A stretch of 14,789 bases of DNA, from the NCBI GenBank assembly GCA_039714495.1, contig JBDLJD010000111.1, positions 1-14,789 on the forward strand, given 5' to 3'. This DNA is from JAJDNW01 sp039714495 (GTDB lineage: Bacteria; Desulfobacterota; Desulfobacteria; Desulfobacterales; B30-G6). The position numbers were made by a program, and so were the translations under genes. The notes under the pieces are model-generated. The model was given only the letters and a program-made list of their open reading frames with translations. It made no database searches and was not told where the DNA came from. Below, piece by piece: positions 6,992 through 13,459 of this stretch (within the stretch, counting starts at the first letter, position 1; the number at the start of each line of letters is the position of its first letter).

Positions 6992-7058
6992 CAGGGCTGA
7001 AGCCCTGGACTACATAGCATTGAGCCGACTGCTGTGTAGCGCAGGGATTTATCCCTGC
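6992..7058. repeat. Double-hairpin intergenic element
   Basis: Hairpin 1 is CAGGGC-TGAA-GCCCTG (6992-7007). Hairpin 2 is a 7-bp GCAGGGA stem with a TTTA loop (7041-7058). Between them CTACATAGC (7010-7018) pairs with GCTGTGTAG (7031-7039) at 8 of 9 positions. The whole can fold as a branched or cruciform structure. There is no T-run, so it is not a standard terminator. It ends 26 nt before the next gene's ATG. Confidence 0.75.
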
Positions 7059-7084
7059 ATGTGGGCGACGGCTTCAAAGGCGTC

Positions 7085-7666
7085 ATGCTTATACAGTCTG
7101 TACTTGAAAACTGCCAGAATTTTTTACAAACGGGGAGTTGCCAGGTGGAAGCAAACTTTATAACCGACTACATCACCGGCCAGAAGGTCCCCAACATAGG
7201 CGCCGAGGCCAACCGACAGATTGTCGAACGCTATCTGGTGGAGGAAAAGGGATTTAAAAAGCAGGAGATCAAGGTGAGTGTTCCCATCCATATGCAGCTA
7301 GCGGATCAGACCTACCGTTCTCACGTGGATCTGGTGGTCGCTATCGATGGCCGGAAATTAATTACCGTCAAGTGTGCACCGGGGTCACTGGGTTCAAGGG
7401 AGCGGGAAATCGTTTCCGCCGCCCGTTTACTGGACATATATCCGGTCCCCCTGGCCCTGGTTTCCGACGGCAAATCCGCTATTCTTCTGGATGCTGTCAG
7501 CGGCCGGAAAATCGGGGAGGGCATGGCTGCCATTCCTTCCCGAAATGAATTGTTGAATCAATTCAAAGAAGTAACGCTGGAACCGCTTGCCGGAGATCGC
7601 CGGGAGCGGGAAAAGTTGATTTTCCGCTCCTACGACAGCATGAATGTCAATGTCATCCGCACATAA
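7085..7666 (+). CDS. HsdR N-terminal-like protein (HSDR_N_2 type), stand-alone
   Basis: The 193-residue product resembles the type I restriction enzyme R N-terminal nuclease-like domain found as a small single-domain protein. Visible features are a conserved GAEANRQIVERYLVEEKGF helix (about 39-57), HVDLVVAIDGRKLITVKC (80-97) and SREREIVSAARLL (104-116). In PD-(D/E)XK terms D82 is present, but the E of ExK is Thr94 (T94-V95-K96), so nuclease activity is doubtful. There is no helicase domain and no hsdM or hsdS nearby, so it is not a restriction system. I chose the ATG at 7085 because AAAGG (7076-7080) precedes it; a GTG at 7061 would add eight residues abutting the double-hairpin element. Function unknown. 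Confidence 0.78.
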   Translation: MLIQSVLENCQNFLQTGSCQVEANFITDYITGQKVPNIGAEANRQIVERYLVEEKGFKKQEIKVSVPIHMQLADQTYRSHVDLVVAIDGRKLITVKCAPGSLGSREREIVSAARLLDIYPVPLALVSDGKSAILLDAVSGRKIGEGMAAIPSRNELLNQFKEVTLEPLAGDRREREKLIFRSYDSMNVNVIRT

Positions 7667-7827
7667 ACATGTCCAGCACAAATTACACCAAAGTCGCATG
7701 CGGGGTTTATGTGACCGGTTCCGGCGAATTTTGGTCGGTTCAGAATTTCGAGTAACAGGCGATTGACCATGGCCATGAAATACAAAAAATCTGGATAATG
7801 CGAAATTATGATTAAGGAGGATAGAAC

Positions 7828-8727
7828 ATGAAAGACATATCGGAACTGCTCGGCTGTAAATATCCCATTATCCAGGGCGCCATGGGCGTCATCTCCAATC
7901 CGGAATTCGTGGCCGCCGTGTCCGAAGGCGGCGGGTACGGTCTCCTGGCCACGGCCTTTGACAACGATCCCGCAATATTCAAGGACCGGGTCGACGGGGT
8001 AAAGGCCTTGACCGGCAAGCCCTTTGGAGCCAACCTGATGGCCATCCATCCCAAGGCTTTCGAGTTCGCCGACATCCTGGTCGAAGCCGGGGTCAAAGCT
8101 GTGACTACCTCAGGTGGCTCACCCAAAGCCCTGGTGCCGTACCTCAAGGAGCGGGGCATCAAGGTTCTCCACGTGGTTTCCAACGTGTCCAACGCGGTCA
8201 AGGCCGCCGCGGCCGGCGTGGACGCAGTCATCGCCGAAGGATCGGAATCCGGCGGTATGCAGGGCTTCAATGGGGCATCGACCATGGTTCTGACGCCCAT
8301 GGTGGCGGACGCGGTGGATGTTCCCGTCGTCGCAGCCGGCGGGATCGGGGATCGGCGTGGATACCAGGCCGCGTTTGTCCTGGGTGCGGTCGGGGTCCAG
8401 ATAGGCACCGCCTTCATCGCCGCGGAGGAATGCATCGCCCACGCCAATTACAAGAACGCCCTGATTTCAGCCAGCGAGAGTGACACCAGGCTCATGAACG
8501 TGGAATGGGCCCAGTTTCGTATCGTGGCCACGCCTGTTGCCGAAGAGATGGTGGCCAAAGGCGGTCCCAGCAAAGCCGAATTCTCAGCTCAGGGGGCGAG
8601 CATAGAAGAGGCCTGGGTCCATGGTGACCTGGAAGCCGGCACGATCCCGGCCGGCCAGAGCACAGGCATGATCAAGGCGATACGGCCGGTGCGGGAGATC
8701 ATCGAAGACATTGTCCGTGGCTCTTAG
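7828..8727 (+). CDS. Nitronate monooxygenase / FabK-like FMN-dependent oxidoreductase
   Basis: FMN-binding TIM-barrel protein of 299 residues from the nitronate monooxygenase/enoyl-ACP reductase II superfamily. It shows PIIQGAMGVISNPEFVAAVSEGGGYGLL (13-40, split here at the PIIQGAMG motif), the phosphate-binding AAGGIGDRRG (169-178) and GAVGVQIGTAF (186-196). At the motif usually written EAGGH it reads E140-S-G-G-M144, so the conserved histidine of classical nitronate monooxygenases and FabK is methionine. The exact substrate is therefore uncertain. AAGGAGG (7814-7820) is a strong ribosome site 7 nt before the ATG. The gene is convergent with the zinc-ribbon gene, 45 bp away. Confidence 0.85.
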   Translation: MKDISELLGCKYPIIQGAMGVISNPEFVAAVSEGGGYGLLATAFDNDPAIFKDRVDGVKALTGKPFGANLMAIHPKAFEFADILVEAGVKAVTTSGGSPKALVPYLKERGIKVLHVVSNVSNAVKAAAAGVDAVIAEGSESGGMQGFNGASTMVLTPMVADAVDVPVVAAGGIGDRRGYQAAFVLGAVGVQIGTAFIAAEECIAHANYKNALISASESDTRLMNVEWAQFRIVATPVAEEMVAKGGPSKAEFSAQGASIEEAWVHGDLEAGTIPAGQSTGMIKAIRPVREIIEDIVRGS

Positions 8728-8772
8728 ATGCCAAGGCATATGATCGGGAGGCCGACAACGCCATTATTTGAT

Positions 8773-9447
8773 CTACAACCCGGCAACCTCCTTGCCGCAG
8801 TGCTTACAGATCTTGGCTTTTTTCTTAATGATTTCCGCACAGAACGGGCATTCCCGGGTATAGAACCGCTCATGGATCCGGCTGATGGATTTTTCGAGCT
8901 GCTCTTCGATCAGGCGGTTGCCCACGTTGAGGTTCCGCAAGGGATCAACAGCGTCCAATTCACCGATATCGCCCAGCATCTCTGCCGCTTTTAACCGCAC
9001 GCGCGCCGGTTCGGTGGGGTCCAGCACGATCCTGAGGACAGTTTCCGCATCCTTTTCCACATAGCACTGCGCCAGAATGGAGAATCCTTTTTTCATGGCG
9101 TCCTTGAGCATTTCTTCCTGGAGGAGCACCTGGTCGTCGATGATCTGGCCCTGCCCGCCCACGGGGCTGAAAACCGGCATCAGTTCATATTGGTCGGTAC
9201 CGGGATAGCACATGCGCCGATAGGAGGCCATGTGGTTGTAGTTTTCCATGAGGTGGTCCCAGCCCTGCTTGTAGGCCGGGCATTCGTCGTTAAAGCAGAC
9301 GTACAGGTAGGGCGCACCCCAGCCCAGGCCGTCGCTGAAATTGATGGGGGGCACTTCCCATAGATTCATCTCTTGGCCGCAGTCGCAGCAGACGGGTTTG
9401 GGCTGGTCAATGATTTTTTCCAGTACCTGTTCCTTTGTTTCAAACAT
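8773..9447 (-). CDS. Zinc-ribbon protein of unknown function
   Basis: Cytoplasmic 224-residue protein with two likely zinc sites. The N-terminal site has C20/C21/C23 and C51/C56 (VCCDCGQ and CFNDEC). The C-terminal ribbon is C200/C203 and C214/C217 (CPFCAEIIKKKAKICKHCG), resembling UPF0547-type zinc ribbons. Between them, residues about 131-172 (EKDAETVLRIV, EPARVRLKAAEMLGDIGE) look like one or two HEAT-like helical repeats. There is no signal peptide or membrane span. The start has GGAGA on the minus strand (9461-9457) at 9 nt. It is divergent from the ATPase gene. I cannot assign a function; protein or nucleic-acid binding is possible. Confidence 0.8.
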   Translation of the reverse strand: MFETKEQVLEKIIDQPKPVCCDCGQEMNLWEVPPINFSDGLGWGAPYLYVCFNDECPAYKQGWDHLMENYNHMASYRRMCYPGTDQYELMPVFSPVGGQGQIIDDQVLLQEEMLKDAMKKGFSILAQCYVEKDAETVLRIVLDPTEPARVRLKAAEMLGDIGELDAVDPLRNLNVGNRLIEEQLEKSISRIHERFYTRECPFCAEIIKKKAKICKHCGKEVAGL

Positions 9448-9528
9448 GCACGCATATCTCCATTGAACGTTTAGGTAAAATATTTATAGATTCACAAGGT
9501 AATCTCCATTTCATCATTGTCAATTACG

Positions 9529-9621
9529 ACATTAGAAACAGTTCGCTGCAATTGGAAACAGTACTCCTGTCCCAAACCCGGTTGCTTAAACACCGTTCGT
9601 TCTGATGTATGTTTCTAATGT
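9529..9621. mobile_element. 93-bp element with 12-bp terminal inverted repeats, copy B
   Basis: ACATTAGAAACA (9529-9540) and TGTTTCTAATGT (9610-9621) are identical to the ends of copy A at 5236-5329. The 69-bp core has no ORF and mostly differs from copy A, but the inner left end again reads TTxGxTGCAxT. It lies in the divergent gap between the zinc-ribbon gene and the ATPase gene. There is no obvious target duplication. Confidence 0.7.
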
Positions 9622-9632
9622 ATACAGAAAAA

Positions 9633-9701
9633 CCTTGCAATTTTCCCCCTAAATGTTAAAATTGAGACGCAATTTTAACATTTAAGGTGAAAATTTCGAG
9701 G
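9633..9701. promoter_or_regulatory. Large palindrome upstream of the DUF4143-type ATPase gene
   Basis: The perfect inner arms are TAAATGTTAAAATT (9650-9663) and its complement (9671-9684) around the 7-nt loop GAGACGC. Pairing continues outward to 9633 and 9701, giving 31-bp arms with four mismatches. It ends 6 nt before the ribosome site of the ATPase gene. Likely roles are an operator for an autoregulator or a structured leader; the T-run expected of a terminator is missing. Confidence 0.7.
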
Positions 9702-9707
9702 GTTCTA

Positions 9708-9712
9708 AAGGG
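9708..9712 (+). promoter_or_regulatory. Ribosome binding site deciding the ATPase start
   Basis: AAGGG, 7 nt before ATG 9720. It favours this start over the in-frame GTG at 9687, which lies inside the palindrome and has no ribosome site. Confidence 0.6.
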
Positions 9713-9719
9713 CGAAAAT

Positions 9720-10874
9720 ATGAAGAAATATATTAAAAGATTATTTATTGCCCCCGACGATAGCTTTTTTATTTTCGGTCCAAGGGGAACCGGCAAGTCC
9801 ACCTGGCTTAAAAAAACATTTCCTGAAGCCTACCTAATCGATTTATTGGATGATAGAACTTATCGTCAATTTATTGCCGAACCGGAGCGGGTAGCTCACA
9901 TTGTGGAGGCTCACCCACAGACAAGGTGCTTTATTATCGATGAAATCCAGAAGGTACCAAGCCTGCTGAATAGCATCCATAGTTTGATCGAAAAATATAG
10001 AACGCATCAGTTTATTCTGACGGGCTCCAGTGCCCGCAAACTTCGCCGGGGGGGGGTGAACCTTTTGGCCGGCCGTTCTTTGTTAACCCATTTTCACCCC
10101 TTTATGGCTGTTGAATTGGGTAAAAAATTTTCTATAGATAGAGCCCTTAAGACCGGCTTGGTACCGTTGATTGTATCTGCCAACGGTTCAGTTAATACTC
10201 TGGCTGCTTATATTGCCCTTTATATAAAGGAAGAGGTTAAAGAAGAGGGATTGGTGAGAGATATCGGTGCCTTTGCCCGTTTTCTGGAGGCCATCAGTTT
10301 TTCTCATGGCAGTATATTAAACCTGAGTAATATTGCCCGAGAGTGCCAGGTTTCCCGAAGAATCGTTGAAAATTATGTATCAGTCATTGAGGATCTTCTA
10401 TTGGGTTACAGGCTTCCCGTTTTTACGAAGCGTGCCAGGCGTGCGATGACGGCGCAGCCCAAGTTTTATCTATTTGACGCCGGTGTTTATCACGAGTTGC
10501 GGCCAAAGGGGCCACTTGACAGTACAGATGAGATTGGAGGGATTGCTCTTGAAGGTCTTGTGATGCAACACCTCAAAGCCTGGAGCGATTATACCGACAG
10601 TTCGAGCGACTGCTATTTCTGGCGGTCTCGAGGAGGTGCGGAGGTTGATTTTGTAATATATGGAGAACACCACTTCTATGCCATTGAAGTAAAAAATGCA
10701 AAGCAGATACATCCCCAAAGCTTGCGGTCCCTTAAAAGCTTTTTGACTGACTATCCGGAGGCCCGCGCTATGCTGTTATATCGAGGATCGGAAAAGCTGG
10801 TGATAGATGGAATCACCTGCTGGCCTGCAGATGATTTTTTATTGCAGCTCAAGCCAAATGAATGGCCATGGTAA
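9720..10874 (+). CDS. AAA ATPase with winged-helix and PD-(D/E)XK domains (DUF4143 type)
   Basis: The 384-residue protein is of the COG1373-like ATPase class. The Walker A is GPRGTGKST (20-28) and the Walker B is FIIDEIQ (71-77), with a sensor-like LTGSSARKLR (100-109). A helical region with a helix-turn-helix look (ILNLSNIARECQVSRRIVENY, about 199-219, written here as one helix pair) follows. The C-terminus has E308/D310 (AEVDFVIY) and E323-V-K325 (YAIEVKNAK), the PD-(D/E)XK nuclease pattern. Family roles are largely unknown. Codons and base composition are visibly AT-richer than in neighbouring genes, and copy B plus a palindrome sit just upstream, which suggests horizontal acquisition. The peptidase gene starts 6 bp after the stop. 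Confidence 0.9.
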   Translation: MKKYIKRLFIAPDDSFFIFGPRGTGKSTWLKKTFPEAYLIDLLDDRTYRQFIAEPERVAHIVEAHPQTRCFIIDEIQKVPSLLNSIHSLIEKYRTHQFILTGSSARKLRRGGVNLLAGRSLLTHFHPFMAVELGKKFSIDRALKTGLVPLIVSANGSVNTLAAYIALYIKEEVKEEGLVRDIGAFARFLEAISFSHGSILNLSNIARECQVSRRIVENYVSVIEDLLLGYRLPVFTKRARRAMTAQPKFYLFDAGVYHELRPKGPLDSTDEIGGIALEGLVMQHLKAWSDYTDSSSDCYFWRSRGGAEVDFVIYGEHHFYAIEVKNAKQIHPQSLRSLKSFLTDYPEARAMLLYRGSEKLVIDGITCWPADDFLLQLKPNEWPW

Positions 10875-10880
10875 CCTACT

Positions 10881-12362
10881 ATGCTTGAACAAAAGGCACT
10901 GATCGATACCCTTAAGACCCTGAACCAGCGCCGCACGGCCAGCGCTCTGGCCCTGTGGAAAGGGGAAGCGCCCACTGTCGAGGCTTATAACCTGTATGCC
11001 GAATATGACGGGTTTCTGACCCTGGAAACGCTGGAGCGCATTGACCGGGAATTTAAAGGAAATGCCAGGCTAAGGGTACGCCATGCCTTTGTTGACCATT
11101 ATCTTCAGCAGGCGCTGCTGCCCCATGAAACCGAGATGCAGACCTGGATGCACGGTGCGGCCGCGGTGGTCAATGACGAACGCATTCATTTTCGCAACAT
11201 CATTCAGTGGTGTCAGCAGTCCCATTCGCATGCCGACCGGGAACACCTGCAGAAGGAAACCGGGCCATTGTGCAAATTCATGAAGCCCTTTGCCCTCAAT
11301 TACTGGGAGATCCTTCTTCAGCTTCTGAAAACGGAATTCGGTTTTTCCACTTACATCGATTATTGCCGGGAAAAGAAAGGGCTCGATTATGAACAGTATG
11401 CCGGCCTGATGGAGCAGGTGCTGGAAGAGACCCGGGGGATCTATTTCAAAGCCATGCAGCAATGGGCAGAAGAGCGCTTCGGCCTGCCCCTTGAACGCCT
11501 CAACCGTTTCGATTCCATTAACCTTTTTGGCCTGCATGCCCTGGACGACCTGCTGCCCGCCGGCGCCATGGAGCGGTCCCTGGCCTTTTTTAAGGAATGG
11601 GGGATCCATCCGGACAAACTCGACGGCCTGCACCTGGATATTAAGAAAGACGCCCGCAAAAGCGACCAGGCTATGAGCTTCCTGCTGCAGATACCCGGCG
11701 AGGTGCACGTGGTCATGAATGCGGCCGGCGGGTGGATCGACCTGGAAACCCTGTGGCACGAGCTCGGGCACGGGTTGTCGGCCGTGTTTACATCTCCCCG
11801 CCTTCCTACGGTGGACCGGGAACTGGCCACAGGTTACAGCCTGTCGGAATCATACGCTTTTTTACTGCAGAACATCACCCTGTCCGAGCCTTTTTTAAGG
11901 GAGTGTTTGGGGCTTTCCAAGGAACAGGCCCGGAAACTGCACTATTATAAAACCCTCAAGGACCTGGCAGCCTTTAGGCGCTATACAGCTAAACTCATAG
12001 CTGAAGTTCGCATGTTTGACAGCGGGTCCCTGGCAGACGGCAATCCTTATGCGGCAATCATGGCCCGGCACACCGGGTTTTATCACCAGCCCGAGAGTCA
12101 TCTATTTGATCTGGTACCGGAATTCTACTGCCTGGACTATGTACTGGGTTGGATGGGAGAGGCGGTCATGGAGGCCTTCCTCCAAAAACGTTTCGGGCCG
12201 CATTGGATGTTTCAGTCTGGCGCCGGCGAGCTGTTGAAGCAGTGGTGGCGCCAGGGAAACCAGTTTGATATCATGGAATTTTTTAAAAAGAATGACCTGG
12301 GCCCCCTGACTGCGGACCTGCTGGTCAGCCGCTTTTTGGAAAGGCTTGACGAGCCGTACTAG
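10881..12362 (+). CDS. M3-like zinc metallopeptidase (oligopeptidase F-like)
   Basis: Probable cytoplasmic zinc peptidase of 493 residues. The catalytic motif is LWHELGHGLSAV (H293-E294-L-G-H297), preceded by VHVVMNAAGGW as in M3 enzymes. A downstream glutamate in the stretch GYSLSESYAFL (about E323, 26 residues after the second His) is the likely third zinc ligand. The C-terminal FYCLDYVLGWMGEAVMEAF also recalls the M3 fold. It is shorter than typical oligoendopeptidase F (about 600 residues) and divergent, so peptide specificity is unknown. There is no signal peptide. It follows the ATPase gene by 6 bp with no clear Shine-Dalgarno, so coupling or a displaced native promoter is possible. It ends convergent with livF. 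Confidence 0.82.
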   Translation: MLEQKALIDTLKTLNQRRTASALALWKGEAPTVEAYNLYAEYDGFLTLETLERIDREFKGNARLRVRHAFVDHYLQQALLPHETEMQTWMHGAAAVVNDERIHFRNIIQWCQQSHSHADREHLQKETGPLCKFMKPFALNYWEILLQLLKTEFGFSTYIDYCREKKGLDYEQYAGLMEQVLEETRGIYFKAMQQWAEERFGLPLERLNRFDSINLFGLHALDDLLPAGAMERSLAFFKEWGIHPDKLDGLHLDIKKDARKSDQAMSFLLQIPGEVHVVMNAAGGWIDLETLWHELGHGLSAVFTSPRLPTVDRELATGYSLSESYAFLLQNITLSEPFLRECLGLSKEQARKLHYYKTLKDLAAFRRYTAKLIAEVRMFDSGSLADGNPYAAIMARHTGFYHQPESHLFDLVPEFYCLDYVLGWMGEAVMEAFLQKRFGPHWMFQSGAGELLKQWWRQGNQFDIMEFFKKNDLGPLTADLLVSRFLERLDEPY

Positions 12363-12383
12363 TGTCCTGAACCGCGAGGCAAA

Positions 12384-12411
12384 GATCAATAGCTAATAAT
12401 CAATTGTTAAT
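12384..12411. repeat. Four-unit 7-nt array (ATTGGTA family)
   Basis: On the minus strand, four units in exact 7-nt phase read ATTAACA, ATTGATT, ATTAGCT and ATTGATC, matching the family at 6875-6971. It is flanked by GCAAAG (12379-12384) and CTTTGC (from 12413), which can pair. It lies just after the M3-like peptidase stop. Confidence 0.65.
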
Positions 12412-12450
12412 CCTTTGCGCACGTTGCGTCTTGAGTGCAGCGGGCGGTTA

Positions 12451-12492
12451 AGAGGTCAGAGGTCAGAGGTCAGAAGTCAGAAGTAAGAGATC
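12451..12492 (+). repeat. Six-unit 7-nt array (AGAAGTC/AGAGGTC family)
   Basis: Six contiguous heptamers: AGAGGTC three times, then AGAAGTC, AGAAGTA and AGAGATC. The phase is exact over 42 bp. The family is the same as in the inverted arrays at 1931-2008, but here only one orientation is present. It lies between the convergent ends of the peptidase gene and livF. Confidence 0.85.
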
Positions 12493-12527
12493 AGGATGGC
12501 ATACATTAAGGTACGGATTGGGACGTA

Positions 12528-13322
12528 TCAACCCAGCCAGCGTTTGCGGCGTTTGTAGTGTTTGACGTTGCGGTAGCTCCGGCGGCCGCCGGAAAGATTC
12601 AGCCCGAGATAGAACTCCTTGATGTCCTCGTTCTGCAGGAGTTCCTCTGCCGTGCCGTCCAGGACGATGCGCCCGTTTTCCATGATATAGGCATGCTGGG
12701 CAATGGAGAGCGCGATCTTGACATTCTGCTCCACCAGCAAAAGGGTGATCTTTTCCTTTTCATTCAACTCTTTGAGTACCTGGAAGATCTCTTTGACCAA
12801 AAGGGGTGACAATCCGAGTGAGGGTTCGTCCAGAATCATCAGTTTAGGCCGGGCCATGAACGCGCGTCCCACGACCAGCATCTGCTGTTCGCCGCCGGAA
12901 AGGTAGCCGGAGGTGTTGTTGCGCAGTTTCTTGAGGGCCGGGAAGTAATGATACACCAGATCGATGTCCTGGCGGACCGCATCCATGTCCTTGCGCATGT
13001 GCGACCCCACAAGGAGGTTCTGTTCCACGGTGAGGTGTTCCAGGACCTTGCGGCCCTCCACCACCTGGACGATGCCCAAGCGCACTATCTCGGTGGGGTC
13101 CATTTTTTCGATACGCTGCCCTTCAAACAGAATCTGGCCCCGGGTGACTTCGCCTTCTTCGGCATGTTCCAGGCCGGATATGCACTTCAGGGTGGTGGTT
13201 TTTCCGGCGCCGTTGGCCCCGAGGAGGGCTACGATGCCCCCCTCGGGAACCTCGAGCGACACGCCTTTTAGAACCAGGATGACCTTGTTGTATATCATTT
13301 CCACATTGTTGAGTTCGAGCAT
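12528..13322 (-). CDS. livF: Branched-chain amino acid-type ABC transporter ATPase LivF
   Basis: Cytoplasmic ATPase of a hydrophobic/branched-chain amino acid uptake system. The 264-residue protein has Walker A GANGAGKT (35-42), Q-loop Q86, signature LSGGEQQ (141-147), Walker B LMILDEP (161-167) and the LivF-type LLLVEQNVKIAL. The C-terminus has an extra basic tail (about 245-264, rich in R and K) beyond the usual LivF end. AGGAGG lies 6 nt upstream of the ATG on the minus strand. It follows the livK-like gene by 127 bp. The permease genes livH and livM and the second ATPase gene livG are not in the window, so the operon probably continues elsewhere or is split. Confidence 0.93.
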   Translation of the reverse strand: MLELNNVEMIYNKVILVLKGVSLEVPEGGIVALLGANGAGKTTTLKCISGLEHAEEGEVTRGQILFEGQRIEKMDPTEIVRLGIVQVVEGRKVLEHLTVEQNLLVGSHMRKDMDAVRQDIDLVYHYFPALKKLRNNTSGYLSGGEQQMLVVGRAFMARPKLMILDEPSLGLSPLLVKEIFQVLKELNEKEKITLLLVEQNVKIALSIAQHAYIMENGRIVLDGTAEELLQNEDIKEFYLGLNLSGGRRSYRNVKHYKRRKRWLG

Positions 13323-13349
13323 GTACAGCCTCCTGGTTTTACCTACATA

Positions 13350-13459
13350 GAAGTCGTCTCATAAAGCTTTTTTGAGATGCCGTCTAGTATTTTCCGCTTT
13401 TTGTATAGTAGCGACGAAGTCGCGTTTCATAAAATTGTGGAACACAATTTTATTTTTTT
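13350..13459. other. livK-livF intercistronic structured region
   Basis: This gap holds an 11-bp perfect stem with a 3-nt loop (13429-13439 with 13443-13453), which includes the livK stop codon. On the plus strand it runs into T7 (13453-13459), so it is a better terminator in the antisense direction. A second small hairpin GCGAC-GAA-GTCGC is at 13411-13423. An imperfect direct repeat (GAAGTCG then TCATAAA) begins at 13350 and 13416. The structures may stabilise livK mRNA or reduce livF expression. Confidence 0.5.

Noticed and set aside
7085..7666. Restriction-modification or defence system
   Set aside because: Only the HsdR N-like domain is present, its ExK is altered, and no methylase, specificity or helicase gene is nearby.
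7763..7799. TTGACC and GATAAT upstream of the flavoprotein gene as a promoter
   Set aside because: The spacing is 25 nt, too long for sigma-70; the alternative -10 (AAAAAT at 16 nt) is weak.
8728..8739. Palindrome ATGCC-AA-GGCAT just after the flavoprotein stop as a terminator
   Set aside because: The stem is only 5 bp with a 2-nt loop and no T-run.
8728..8994. 88-residue plus-strand frame after the flavoprotein gene
   Set aside because: Antisense to the C-terminal zinc ribbon of the 8773-9447 gene, whose cysteine motif shows the minus strand is coding.
12451..12492. CRISPR-like array
   Set aside because: The repeat period is 7 nt with no spacers; it is a simple heptamer array.
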